DNA of 64,000 nucleotides, from the NCBI RefSeq assembly GCF_030323865.1, contig NZ_CP066362.1, positions 3,038,001-3,102,000 on the forward strand, in the 5' to 3' direction. Shown in pieces: positions 35,467-43,867 of the stretch (position 1 is the stretch's first letter; each line of letters opens with the position of its first letter). Source of the DNA: Pseudarthrobacter defluvii. Lineage in GTDB: Bacteria; Actinomycetota; Actinomycetes; Actinomycetales; Micrococcaceae. The position numbers and the translations under genes are program-made. A model generated the notes under the pieces. It was not told the DNA's origin. It saw nothing but the letters and a program-made list of their open reading frames with translations, and ran no database searches.

Positions 35467-36618
35467 TCAGTCCTGGCCGAGGCCGGCGGCTGAGATCTTG
35501 TCCGCGCCGCCGGTCACCTGGTTCAGGGCGCTGAGGTCGAAGAGGCCGTTGATGTCGGCCTTTTTGGTGGTGCCGGCGTCGATGCCGTCCTGCAGCAGCT
35601 TGGGGTAACTGCCCGCCAGCGGGTCAAGAGTGAAGCTGATGTTCGCCAGCGACCGGGCCAGGACATCCGCCGGCAGCGCGGCCCCGGCGGATTCCTGCAG
35701 GGCGGAGTTGATAAGAGCGGCCTTCTCGTCGGCCGGGGCCGAGTTGAGCCACGCCACGGAGTCCGCATTGCCCTTCAGCAGGGCCTTAACGGTGTCCGGG
35801 TGGTCTGCGGCGAACTTCTGGTTCACGATCAGGATGGTGGTGGGGAATTCGCCGGGCTTGCCGGTGTCGGCCCCATCCCACAGGTCCTTTTCATCCACCA
35901 GCACCTTGGCGCCGGCCTGGAGCACCAAACGTGAGGCCCACGGCTCGGGCAGCCACGCGCCGTCGAGCTTTCCGTCCTGGAACAGCTTGAGCGCCTGGGC
36001 GTTGTCCGTGGGGTTGATGGCCACGTCACCGCTGCCGTCCACCCCGGTCTTGTAGCCCTGCTTGGAGAGCCAGGCGCGCAGGGCGACGTCCTGGGTGCCG
36101 CCAAGCTGCGGCGTTGCCAGGGTCTTGCCCCGAAGGTCAGCCGCGGAGTCGATGCCGGGCTTGACCACCAGCTGGGCGCCGCCCGCCGCGGCTCCGGCGA
36201 TCACGCGCACAGACTGGCCTTGGCTTTTGGCAAAGGAGTTGATGGCCGGGTTGGGGCCGATGTACGCGGCATCGATGGCGCCGGCGTTCAGTGCCTCAAT
36301 GGCGGCAGGACCGGCGTTGAAGGTCTCGGTGCTGAGCTTCGTACCGCCCAGGGCGTCGGCCAGGAATCCCTTTTTGACGCCCACCAGCGCCGGAGCGTGG
36401 GTGACGTTCCCGAAGTAACCCAGCTTCAGCTCGGCGGCCGGCGTGGGCTCGGCGGCCTGGGCCTCGGTGTCTCGGGAGATATTGGAGGCCACGACGGCTC
36501 CGACGGCGATCAGCAGGACCAGCCCGATGGCCAGCGCAGCCTCGACGGCGCGCGTGCGCGTGGGGCGCGCGCTTTCGCCTGCCACGATGCGGGTCATCCC
36601 GGGCTTGGAACTAGTCAT
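35467..36618 (-). CDS. ssuA: Substrate-binding protein of sulfonate/taurine-type ABC importer
   Basis: The 383-residue protein begins with a basic tail and one hydrophobic helix (AALAIGLVLLIAVGAVVASNI, about 27-47), then the binding domain. LKLGYFGNVTHAPALVGVKKG (read in part) is the opening strand of the SsuA/NrtA/TauA family, and YIGPNPAINSF and WLPEPWASRL are further family motifs. No lipobox cysteine is seen, so it is either released or anchored by the uncleaved helix. The ATG at 36618 is 6 bp after a -10 box TATGGT, supporting a leaderless start. Sulfonate transport is inferred from the promoter motif shared with sir and cobA. No ssuD monooxygenase is nearby. Confidence 0.83.
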   Translation of the reverse strand: MTSSKPGMTRIVAGESARPTRTRAVEAALAIGLVLLIAVGAVVASNISRDTEAQAAEPTPAAELKLGYFGNVTHAPALVGVKKGFLADALGGTKLSTETFNAGPAAIEALNAGAIDAAYIGPNPAINSFAKSQGQSVRVIAGAAAGGAQLVVKPGIDSAADLRGKTLATPQLGGTQDVALRAWLSKQGYKTGVDGSGDVAINPTDNAQALKLFQDGKLDGAWLPEPWASRLVLQAGAKVLVDEKDLWDGADTGKPGEFPTTILIVNQKFAADHPDTVKALLKGNADSVAWLNSAPADEKAALINSALQESAGAALPADVLARSLANISFTLDPLAGSYPKLLQDGIDAGTTKKADINGLFDLSALNQVTGGADKISAAGLGQD

Positions 36619-36624
36619 TGCTTC

Positions 36625-36653
36625 ACCATAGGGAGTGGCCCAAACCCGTTCAA
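36625..36653 (-). promoter_or_regulatory. Leaderless promoter of ssuA
   Basis: TTGAAC (36653-36648), 17 bp, TATGGT (36630-36625), then GAAGCA and the ATG. Both hexamers are close to the sigma-70 consensus, and spacing to the ATG matches the sir and cobA promoters. Confidence 0.65.
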
Positions 36654-36659
36654 CGAAGC

Positions 36660-36676
36660 GGAAACGGGGGGTCACG
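36660..36676 (-). promoter_or_regulatory. Sulfur-operon motif, ssuA copy
   Basis: CGTGACCCCCCGTTTCC on the minus strand, ending exactly 6 bp upstream of the ssuA -35 box, the same distance as at sir. Confidence 0.6.
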
Positions 36677-36727
36677 CACGTTCATCTGGCGTCACATTTT
36701 GCCGTGCCGTTGCCCTGATGCGCAGCT

Positions 36728-37894
36728 TCAATTGCCTTTGACGTTGACCAGCTGCCGCAGTTTGTGCCGCACGGTGACCAGGTCCGCGGCGTCCTGCATG
36801 ACCTGGTCGATCGGCTTGTACGCGGCGGGAATTTCGTCGATGAAGGCCTCCGACGCGCGGAACTCGATGCCCCGCATGGCGCGCTTCAGTTCCTCCAGTG
36901 TGAAGGTCTTCCGGGCTGCGTTGCGGGAGTATTCGCGACCAGCCCCGTGCGGGGAGGAGTTGAGCGAGGCAGCGTTGCCCCGGCCTTCCACAACATACGA
37001 CGCCGTCCCCATGGATCCCGGGATCAGCCCGGCATCGCCGTGGCCGGCTTTGATGGCACCCTTCCGGGACACCCACACCGGCTTGCCGTAGTGCGTCTCC
37101 TGCTGGGTGAAGTTGTGGTGGCAGTTGATCCGCTCGCGTTCCTGCACCGGTCCGCCCACCCAGCGGCTGAACTGGGCCGTCACCCGGTCCATCATTTCCT
37201 CCCGGTTCAGCAGCGCGAAGTGCTGGGCCCATCGCAGTTCAGCGATGTACCGCTCGAACTGCGGGGTGTCCTCGTCCAGGTACGCCAGGTCCGGATCGGG
37301 CAGGTAGATCTGGTTCTTCCGGCTGACATGCTGGGCCACACCAATGTGGTGCTGGGCGATCCTGTTGCCGATGCCCCGCGAGCCAGAATGCAGGAACAGC
37401 CACACGCCGTCGGACTCATCCGCGGACACTTCGATGAAATGGTTGCCCGAGCCCAGGGAGCCCAGCTGGAGCTCCCATTTGGCCACGTACTGGGCGGGGT
37501 TGAAGCCGGCTTTGGCGGCCCGCTGCTTCAGCTCGGCGATCCTCGGCTCCGCGGTGGGGAGGATCTTCCGGTTGTTGTTCCCGGCGGACAACGGGATGAC
37601 CCGCTCGATGTCCTCGCGGAGGCTCTTCCGGTCCCTCGGCAGGTCTTTTACCGAGTACTGGTTCCGCACCGCGATCATGCCGCATCCGATGTCCACGCCA
37701 ACGGCCGCCGGGATGATGGCGCGGAGCGTGGGGATCACCGAACCCACGGTGGCGCCCTTGCCCAGATGCGCGTCCGGCATCAGTGCCAGGTGGGGGTAGA
37801 TGAATGGCAGGGCCGCCGTCATCACCGCCTGTTCGCGGGTCTTGTCATCCAGGATCGACGCCCAGTTCAAGAGCTTCGGGCTGATGGTCTCCAT
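36728..37894 (-). CDS. rtcB: RtcB-family RNA ligase
   Basis: The 388-residue protein joins 2',3'-cyclic phosphate or 3'-phosphate RNA ends to 5'-OH ends using GTP and Mn2+. Visible signatures include VGVDIGCGMIAVRN (near 66-79, metal-binding Asp/Cys), the LGSLGSGNHFIEV segment (His near 157), HSGSRGIGNRIAQHH (near 170-184), and NCHHNFTQQETHYGKPVW (near 255-272), with the guanylylated histidine toward the C-terminus (GAGREYSRNAARK region). Length is within the short RtcB group. No archease or RtcR gene is adjacent. Its substrate here is unknown. Confidence 0.9.
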   Translation of the reverse strand: METISPKLLNWASILDDKTREQAVMTAALPFIYPHLALMPDAHLGKGATVGSVIPTLRAIIPAAVGVDIGCGMIAVRNQYSVKDLPRDRKSLREDIERVIPLSAGNNNRKILPTAEPRIAELKQRAAKAGFNPAQYVAKWELQLGSLGSGNHFIEVSADESDGVWLFLHSGSRGIGNRIAQHHIGVAQHVSRKNQIYLPDPDLAYLDEDTPQFERYIAELRWAQHFALLNREEMMDRVTAQFSRWVGGPVQERERINCHHNFTQQETHYGKPVWVSRKGAIKAGHGDAGLIPGSMGTASYVVEGRGNAASLNSSPHGAGREYSRNAARKTFTLEELKRAMRGIEFRASEAFIDEIPAAYKPIDQVMQDAADLVTVRHKLRQLVNVKGN

Positions 37895-37973
37895 CCTTTA
37901 AGCCTGCCCCGGAAATCGACCCGGAAACGGCATAACCGAAAGTTCTGAAGAGGCTGAGCCCCTGTCGCTGAGG

Positions 37974-38747
37974 CTACGCGGCGGCGGTGAGCCGGTGGCG
38001 TGGGGCGCGGGCGGCGGGCCTGGCGGGCAGCAGGCGGCGCAGGTTGAACCAGGTGAACAGGGCCAGCCCCAGGTACAGGCTGAGTTCCATGACTTCGCCG
38101 TATTCGGAGATGCCGTAGTCAGGCGACGGCCAAACCAGCAAACGGAAAAGCCGGTAGGCCGCTGCCAGCCCGAAGGCCGGCGCCAGGCAGAGCGGCGGGA
38201 TGAGCAGATGCGCGGAGCCAAGGTTCTTCCAACGGGCGCTGACGGCATTCCAGACCAGGGGTGCGCAGGCCCCGTACAGGCTTGCGAGCAGCATGGCGGC
38301 GGGGACAAGCTCCTGCACGCCGCCGATGTTGTGCACAGTGGTCTCCCCCTGCCGGTTGATCGCTTCCATGGCCTCCGGTGTCTGCCAGCCAAAGATGCGT
38401 TGGCCCCAGGAGATCTCCTCTCCTGCCAGGAACCAAACCCCGGCAGCGACCACGCCGTACAGCAAGGCCATGGCTTTGTGCCCGGTCTTGTACAGGTGGT
38501 ACGCCAGGAGGGGCAGGAAGACTCCGGCAGCCACAAGGGAGAAGAACTGGAACCACTCGATCAGGGAGTCCTCGTCGAGGAGCCAAATGAACAGCGGTGG
38601 GTGCAGGGCAGTGGCAGCGGCCGCGAGTGCGATGCCTAGTGGAAGCAGCGCGATGATCAGCGCGCGGCGCGGGGAGATTCCCCATTCGCGGGCGTCCTGT
38701 GCAGAGCGGATAGCGGCTTTGGTGGACCACCGATGGATAACTGGCAT
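37974..38747 (-). CDS. Uncharacterised polytopic membrane protein (257 aa)
   Basis: I do not recognise a named family. About seven hydrophobic segments are visible, starting with ALIIALLPLGIALAAAATAL (about 29-48). The segment AGEEISWGQRIFGWQTPE (about 108-125) is strongly polar within a hydrophobic context and looks like a conserved core or active-site motif; a second polar stretch is HNIGGVQELVP. An AGGGGG-type ribosome-binding site precedes the ATG. It stands between rtcB and the cys operon on the same strand, with gaps on both sides, so it is probably a single gene. Confidence 0.7.
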   Translation of the reverse strand: MPVIHRWSTKAAIRSAQDAREWGISPRRALIIALLPLGIALAAAATALHPPLFIWLLDEDSLIEWFQFFSLVAAGVFLPLLAYHLYKTGHKAMALLYGVVAAGVWFLAGEEISWGQRIFGWQTPEAMEAINRQGETTVHNIGGVQELVPAAMLLASLYGACAPLVWNAVSARWKNLGSAHLLIPPLCLAPAFGLAAAYRLFRLLVWPSPDYGISEYGEVMELSLYLGLALFTWFNLRRLLPARPAARAPRHRLTAAA

Positions 38748-38891
38748 TCGTGCCCCCTCAACGAAAACAGGCCGGGGCCTGGAATCGCGGCACCGGCGAA
38801 GCGATGCCTGAGCCTCCCATGTCTCCCCCAGCCACGAAAGGTTGGGTGGGAACGTCTGCGGTCTATTGTGCGGATTACCGCAGAGGCGCGA

Positions 38892-38953
38892 AATCGCCGG
38901 AACGGTGCGGAATAGCCGTAACGATACGGCGGTCCGGCACTGTTCCGGCGATT
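38892..38953. repeat. Intergenic palindromic element G
   Basis: Two 28-bp arms (38892-38919, 38926-38953) match at 23 of 28 positions around a 6-nt loop. It begins 10 bp after the cysN stop codon. The centre contains CCGTAACGATACGG, similar to the CCGTAAC word of element B. Confidence 0.65.
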
Positions 38954-38963
38954 CGGGTGAGGA

Positions 38964-40394
38964 CTAGATGCTGTAGCGCTCGTCCTCGTGGTCGCCCGGG
39001 TGGTCCTTGACCAGGCCCGCGGCCAGAGTGTTGCCGTCCAGCGGGTCGATCACCAGGAACGCGCCGGTGCGGCGGTGGTGCAGGTAGTTCTCCAGCGGCA
39101 GCGGCGCGGCGAGCCGGAGCTGCGCGTGGCCGATGTCGTTGAGCTCCAGGCTGGAAGCGCCCTCAAGCTTGAAGGTGGACAGGTCCAGCTTGCCGGAGAC
39201 GCTGCGGACCATCGCCTGGACGGTGCGGGTGCCGTGCTTGACCAGAACCTTCTGGCCTTCGCGCAGCGGCTTGGGCGAGAGCCAGCAAAGCGCCGCGTAG
39301 AGGTCGGCTGAGGCTTCCCGAACCGTGCCGGCAGCAGCGATGGTGTCGCCGCGGGCGACGTCGAACTCGTCGGCCAGCCGGATGGCCACCGACTGCGGGG
39401 CAGCGGCTTCCTCCAGGGATGCACCGGCGAAGTCGATGCCCACCACGGTGGTGGTGCGGGGCGACTGGCCCGGCGTCAGCACGGAGACCGGGTCCCCCAC
39501 CTTCACCGAGCCTTCGGTGATCTGGCCGGCGTACGCGCGGTAGTCACGGTAGGCCTCGGCATCCAGTCCGGCGGCGACGGCGTCGGGTGCCAGGGCGCCC
39601 TGCGGCCGGATGACCAGCTGCACGGGGAAGCGGAAGCTTTCCAGATGGCTTTCGAGTTCGTCGGCGGCGGGCAGGGTTTCGAGGACCTCCAGCAGCGCGG
39701 GCCCCGTGTACCAGGGGGTGCGCTCGGAGCGCTCCACTACGTTGTCGCCGTCGAGCGCGGACACCGGGATGACCGTGAGATCCGTGATGCCGCCTGCGTT
39801 GAATTCATCCCGGCCCAGGCCCAGTTCGCGGCCCACCTGCTGCACGTCGGCTTCGATGTCGCGGAACATGGACTCGCTGAAGTCCACCAGGTCGATCTTG
39901 TTCACGGCCACGATCACGTGCGCCACGCGCAGCAGCTGCAGCACGGACAGGTGCCGGCGGGTCTGCTCCAGGACACCCTTGCGGGCGTCAATGAGGACGA
40001 CGACGGCATCCGCAGTGGACGCGCCCGTCACCGTGTTCTTGGTGTACTGCACGTGCCCGGGGCAGTCGGCCAGGATGAAGCTGCGCTGGTCGGTGGCAAA
40101 GTAGCGGTAGGCCACGTCGATGGTGATGCCCTGTTCGCGCTCGGCACGCAGGCCGTCGGTCAGCAGCGCCAGGTCGATCCCGCCCTTTTCGCCACCGAAG
40201 CCCCGGTCCGCGGAGGTGCGGGCGACGGCGTCGAGGGTGTCCGCGAGGATCGCCTTGGAATCATGAAGGAGGCGGCCCACCAAAGTGGACTTGCCGTCGT
40301 CGACTGATCCTGCCGTGGCAAAGCGGAAGAGCGTGGTGGGCAGGGCTGTTTCCAGGCCACCGGCGGAGCCGGACAAAACAGTTTCGGTGGTCAT
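38964..40394 (-). CDS. cysN: Sulfate adenylyltransferase subunit 1 (GTPase)
   Basis: The 476-residue GTPase couples GTP hydrolysis to APS formation by CysD. G motifs are G1 GSVDDGKST (near 30), G3 DCPGHVQYT (near 110) and G4 NKIDL (near 165), followed by beta-barrel domains like EF-Tu. No APS kinase (CysC) domain is fused to the C-terminus. That agrees with direct APS reduction by the CysH encoded here. Its ATG overlaps the cysD stop by one base (TAATG). It is the last gene of sir-cysH-cysD-cysN. Confidence 0.95.
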   Translation of the reverse strand: MTTETVLSGSAGGLETALPTTLFRFATAGSVDDGKSTLVGRLLHDSKAILADTLDAVARTSADRGFGGEKGGIDLALLTDGLRAEREQGITIDVAYRYFATDQRSFILADCPGHVQYTKNTVTGASTADAVVVLIDARKGVLEQTRRHLSVLQLLRVAHVIVAVNKIDLVDFSESMFRDIEADVQQVGRELGLGRDEFNAGGITDLTVIPVSALDGDNVVERSERTPWYTGPALLEVLETLPAADELESHLESFRFPVQLVIRPQGALAPDAVAAGLDAEAYRDYRAYAGQITEGSVKVGDPVSVLTPGQSPRTTTVVGIDFAGASLEEAAAPQSVAIRLADEFDVARGDTIAAAGTVREASADLYAALCWLSPKPLREGQKVLVKHGTRTVQAMVRSVSGKLDLSTFKLEGASSLELNDIGHAQLRLAAPLPLENYLHHRRTGAFLVIDPLDGNTLAAGLVKDHPGDHEDERYSI

Positions 40395-41338
40395 TAGAAG
40401 TACCCGTCCTTCTTGCGGTCTTCCATGGCGGCCTCGGAGATGCGGTCATCTGCGCGGGTGGCGCCACGTTCGGTCAGGGTGGAGGCCGCAACTTCAACCA
40501 CCACGTCGGACACCGTGAAGGCGTTGGACTCCACGGCGCCGGTGCAGGACATGTCCCCCACGGTGCGGTAGCGGACGGTCTTGGTGATGACTTCCTCGCC
40601 CTCACGCGGCTGGGACACTTCGCCCACCGCACGCCACATGCCGTCGCGGGCGAAAACCTCGCGCTCGTGGGCGTAGTACAGGCCGGGCAGCTCGATGTTC
40701 TCGCGCTCGATGTAGCGCCAGATGTCCAGCTCCGTCCAGTTACTGATGGGGAACGCACGGACGTGCTGGCCCACGGTGTGGCGGCCGTTGTACAGGTTCC
40801 ACAGCTCGGGGCGCTGGTTGCGCGGGTCCCACTGGCCGAACTCGTCGCGCAGGCTCAGGATGCGCTCCTTGGCGCGGGCCTTGTCCTCATCGCGGCGGCC
40901 GCCGCCGAACACGGCGTCGAACTTGTTCTGCTGGATGGCGTCCAGCAGCGGGACGGTTTGCAGCGGGTTGCGGGTGCCGTCGGCACGCTCGGCGAGTTCG
41001 CCGCGGTCGATGAACTCCTGCACGGAACCGACAACGAGCTTCAGGCCCAGCCGCTCAACTGTGCGGTCGCGGAAGTCGATGACCTCGGGGAAGTTGTGTC
41101 CGGTGTCCACGTGCAGCACGGGGAACGGAACTTTTCCCGGCCAGAACGCCTTGGTGGCCAGGTGCAGCATCACCACGGAGTCCTTGCCGCCGGAGAACAG
41201 CAGCGCCGGCTTCTCGAACTCGGCGACAACCTCGCGGATGATGTGGATGGCCTCGGATTCGAGGGTGTCCAGGCTGGACAGTCGGGTTGAGACGCCGGCC
41301 TCGGCCACCTGGGTCTCCTCGGTAAGTGAAGTGCTCAT
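40394..41338 (-). CDS. cysD: Sulfate adenylyltransferase subunit 2
   Basis: The 314-residue PP-loop enzyme adenylates sulfate with ATP. The PP-loop ALLFSGGKDSVVMLHLA is near residues 46-62, and DTGHNFPEVIDFRD near 90. C-terminal ETLTERGATRADD-like sequence (STLTERGATRADDR) is the CysD hallmark. I chose the ATG at 41338, which overlaps the cysH stop by four bases (ATGA); a longer reading runs through cysH in another frame. It works as a heterodimer with CysN. Confidence 0.95.
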   Translation of the reverse strand: MSTSLTEETQVAEAGVSTRLSSLDTLESEAIHIIREVVAEFEKPALLFSGGKDSVVMLHLATKAFWPGKVPFPVLHVDTGHNFPEVIDFRDRTVERLGLKLVVGSVQEFIDRGELAERADGTRNPLQTVPLLDAIQQNKFDAVFGGGRRDEDKARAKERILSLRDEFGQWDPRNQRPELWNLYNGRHTVGQHVRAFPISNWTELDIWRYIERENIELPGLYYAHEREVFARDGMWRAVGEVSQPREGEEVITKTVRYRTVGDMSCTGAVESNAFTVSDVVVEVAASTLTERGATRADDRISEAAMEDRKKDGYF

Positions 41339-42063
41339 ACGTGAAGTCCGCATTCTGTCTTGTCGGATCCTGCCCAGCGGCCGGCTCGGGGGTCTTCGCC
41401 GGGCGCCACCTTGCGGGTGCAGGGCTGGCAGCCAATGGAGGGGTAACCCTGGGAAAGCAGCGGGTTGACGGGCAAAAGGTTGTCGTCCGAGTACTGGACC
41501 AGCTGGTCGAACGTCCATGCGGCCACGGGGTTGACCTTGACGAGGCCGTTCTTCTCGTCCCAGGTGACCAGCGGGGTGTTGGTGCGGGTGGGTGCCTCGT
41601 CGCGGCGGACGCCGGTGAACCAGAGTTCGTAGCCCGCCAGGGTGCGCTGCAGCGGGGCCACCTTGCGGAGGGCGCAGCACTGGGCGGCGTCGCGGGCGAA
41701 GAGGTCCTTGCCAAGGAGCCGGTCCTGCTGCTCCACGGTGGTCTCCGGGAGCACGTCCACCACGTTGACGCGGAGGTTTGCTGCCACCTCGTCGCGCGTG
41801 GCGTAGGTTTCCGGGAAGTGGTAGCCGGTCTCCAGGAACAGGACGTCGACGCCGGGCATCTGGTCAGCGACCAGGGCCGGCAGGACGGCGTCGGCCATGG
41901 AGCAGGCGACGGCTACCGCGGGCAGGTCGAAGTTCCGATCCACCCAGGCGATCACGTCGCGGGCGGGGGCGTCCCAGCCGAGCTCGGCGGCGCCGGCTTC
42001 GGCCAGGGCCTTGAGCTCTTCCGTGGGGCGCTTGGCGGGCGCGGGTGCGAGATGCTTTGCCAT
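41335..42063 (-). CDS. cysH: APS reductase (adenylyl-sulfate reductase, 4Fe-4S type)
   Basis: The 242-residue enzyme reduces adenylyl sulfate to sulfite and AMP with thioredoxin. The two cysteine pairs that bind the 4Fe-4S cluster are visible: AAQCCALRKV (near 126) and GCQPCTRKV (near 210). Classical E. coli PAPS reductase lacks these. The catalytic cysteine is in TECGLHV at the C-terminus. The assignment as APS rather than PAPS reductase also fits the absence of cysC. The start overlaps the sir stop by one base. It is translationally coupled on both sides. Confidence 0.93.
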   Translation of the reverse strand: MAKHLAPAPAKRPTEELKALAEAGAAELGWDAPARDVIAWVDRNFDLPAVAVACSMADAVLPALVADQMPGVDVLFLETGYHFPETYATRDEVAANLRVNVVDVLPETTVEQQDRLLGKDLFARDAAQCCALRKVAPLQRTLAGYELWFTGVRRDEAPTRTNTPLVTWDEKNGLVKVNPVAAWTFDQLVQYSDDNLLPVNPLLSQGYPSIGCQPCTRKVAPGEDPRAGRWAGSDKTECGLHV

Positions 42064-43808
42064 TACTGCAGTGCTTCCTCGTCTGCTGCGTGGGCCCATT
42101 CGGCGAAGGTCTGGCCTTCGGCGCGGTCGGCCACGAACCGGCGGACCACGCGCTCCACGTAATCGGGCAGGTCGTCGACGTACACCTTCAGGCCGCGGAC
42201 GGTGCGTCCCAGACCGGCTTCCTCACGGTCGTTGTTGGCCAGCCCTCCGCCCAGGTGGACCTGGAAGCCCGGGGAGGGATCGCCGTCGGGCGTTGGCAGT
42301 ATCATGCCCTTGAGGCCGATGTCCGCCGTCTGGATGCGGGCGCAGGAGTTGGGGCAGCCGTTGATGTGCAGGGACAGTGCCGTGGGGAGCTGGCCCGAGT
42401 CGGCGAGGTCCGCCAGGCGGCGTTCCAGCTCGGCGACCGCGCTGGCCGCAGTCATCTTGGTTTCGACGATGGCCAGCTTGCAGTACTCGATGCCGGTGCA
42501 GGCGATGGTTCCGCGGCGGAACACGGACGGGCGGGCGGACAGGCCCAGGGCGTCCAGTTCGGCGATGAGCGGCTCCACCTGCTCCTTCTCGACGTCCAGC
42601 ACCACGAGCTTCTGGTGCGGCGTGGTGCGCAGCCGGTAAGAGCCGCGGGCCTCCAGGGTGTCGGCGAGCTTGACCAGGCCGGAACCGGAGAGCCGGCCGC
42701 CCAGCGGGGTGGCACCGATGAAGAACTTGCCGTCCTTCTGTTCGTGCACGCCCACGTGGTCGCCGGGGGTGGCGGGCTTGGGCGCTGCCGGACCGTCGGC
42801 CAGCTTGTAGCCCAGGTATTCATCCTCCAGGACCTGGCGGAACTTCTCCGTGCCCCAGTCGGCCAGCAGGAACTTCAGGCGGGCCTTCGTGCGCATGCGG
42901 CGGTACCCGTAGTCGCGGAAGATGCTGGTGACACCCAGCCACACATCAGCGGCCTGGTCCGGCTGGACGAAGGCGCCCAGGCGCTTGCCGAGCATCGGGT
43001 TGGTGGACAGCGCCCCGCCCACCCAGAGGTCATAGCCGGCACCGAGCTCGGGGTGGCGGACACCCACCAGTGCGATGTCGTTGATCTCGTGGACCACGTC
43101 CTGGCTGGGGTGCCCGGTGATGGCGGTCTTGTACTTGCGTGGCAGGTTGGACACGATCGGGTTGCCGATGAACCGCTCCCCCAGCTCTGCGATGAGCGGG
43201 GTGGGGTCGATGATCTCGTCCTTAGCGATGCCGGCCACGGGCGAACCCAGGATCACGCGGGGCACATCGCCGCAGGCCTCGGTGGTGGACAGACCAACAG
43301 CTTCGAGGCGGCGCCAGATTTCGGGGACGTTCTCCACCTCCACCCAGTGCAACTGGATGTTCTGGCGGTCCGTCACGTCAGCCGAATCGCGGGCAAAGTC
43401 GACCGAAATCTGGCCGATGACGCGCAGCTGCTCGGTGGTGAGCGCACCGCCGTCGATCCGCACCCGGAGCATGAAGTACTTGTCCTCAAGCTCGTGCGGC
43501 TCAAGCGTGGCGGTCTTGCCGCCGTCGATCCCCTGCTTGCGCTGGGTGTACAGGCCCCACCACCGGAAGCGGCCGTGCAGGTCCTGGCTGGGGATGGCGT
43601 CGAAGCCTTCCTTGGCGTAGATGGACTCAATACGCTCGCGGACGTTCAGGCCGTCGTCTTCCTGCTTCCAGGTTTCGTTGGCGTTCAGCGGCGTCTTGCC
43701 GTCCACCTTCCACTGTCCGTGCGGCTTCGCAGCGGGGCGGGACGGGCGGGCGGGGCGCTTGGCAGCAGCGGAGTCCGCGGACGCTCCGGCTAGAGCTGTA
43801 TCAGTCAT
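42063..43808 (-). CDS. sir: Ferredoxin-dependent sulfite reductase (nitrite/sulfite reductase family)
   Basis: The 581-residue siroheme/4Fe-4S enzyme reduces sulfite to sulfide with six electrons from ferredoxin. Cluster ligands are in ACTGIEYCKLA (CX5C, near 440) and GCPNSCARIQ (CX3C, near 485). Repeated ferrodoxin-reductase-like halves, with RQNIQLHWVEVENVPEI near 140 and HQKLVVLDVEKEQ near 400, are seen. Sulfite rather than nitrite is chosen because it heads the cysHDN operon. The ATG is 6 bp after TACAGT, a leaderless arrangement, and the sulfur motif lies upstream. Siroheme comes from cobA and the CbiX-type chelatase. Confidence 0.93.
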   Translation of the reverse strand: MTDTALAGASADSAAAKRPARPSRPAAKPHGQWKVDGKTPLNANETWKQEDDGLNVRERIESIYAKEGFDAIPSQDLHGRFRWWGLYTQRKQGIDGGKTATLEPHELEDKYFMLRVRIDGGALTTEQLRVIGQISVDFARDSADVTDRQNIQLHWVEVENVPEIWRRLEAVGLSTTEACGDVPRVILGSPVAGIAKDEIIDPTPLIAELGERFIGNPIVSNLPRKYKTAITGHPSQDVVHEINDIALVGVRHPELGAGYDLWVGGALSTNPMLGKRLGAFVQPDQAADVWLGVTSIFRDYGYRRMRTKARLKFLLADWGTEKFRQVLEDEYLGYKLADGPAAPKPATPGDHVGVHEQKDGKFFIGATPLGGRLSGSGLVKLADTLEARGSYRLRTTPHQKLVVLDVEKEQVEPLIAELDALGLSARPSVFRRGTIACTGIEYCKLAIVETKMTAASAVAELERRLADLADSGQLPTALSLHINGCPNSCARIQTADIGLKGMILPTPDGDPSPGFQVHLGGGLANNDREEAGLGRTVRGLKVYVDDLPDYVERVVRRFVADRAEGQTFAEWAHAADEEALQ

Positions 43809-43814
43809 GCATCG

Positions 43815-43844
43815 ACTGTAGGGCGCCCCCGAATTACGTCACAA
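43815..43844 (-). promoter_or_regulatory. Leaderless promoter of the sir-cysHDN operon
   Basis: TTGTGA (43844-43839), 18 bp, TACAGT (43820-43815), six bases, ATG. GGGCCT precedes the -35 box exactly as at cobA. Confidence 0.65.
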
Positions 43845-43850
43845 AGGCCC

Positions 43851-43867
43851 GGAAACGCTGAGTCACC
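43851..43867 (-). promoter_or_regulatory. Sulfur-operon motif, sir copy
   Basis: GGTGACTCAGCGTTTCC on the minus strand, 6 bp upstream of the sir -35 box. It overlaps the last bases of the cbiX gene, including its stop codon. Confidence 0.6.

Noticed and set aside
41339..41680. Extending cysD to 428 residues
   Set aside because: The added part overlaps cysH in another frame; the ATGA overlap at 41335-41338 is the normal coupled start.
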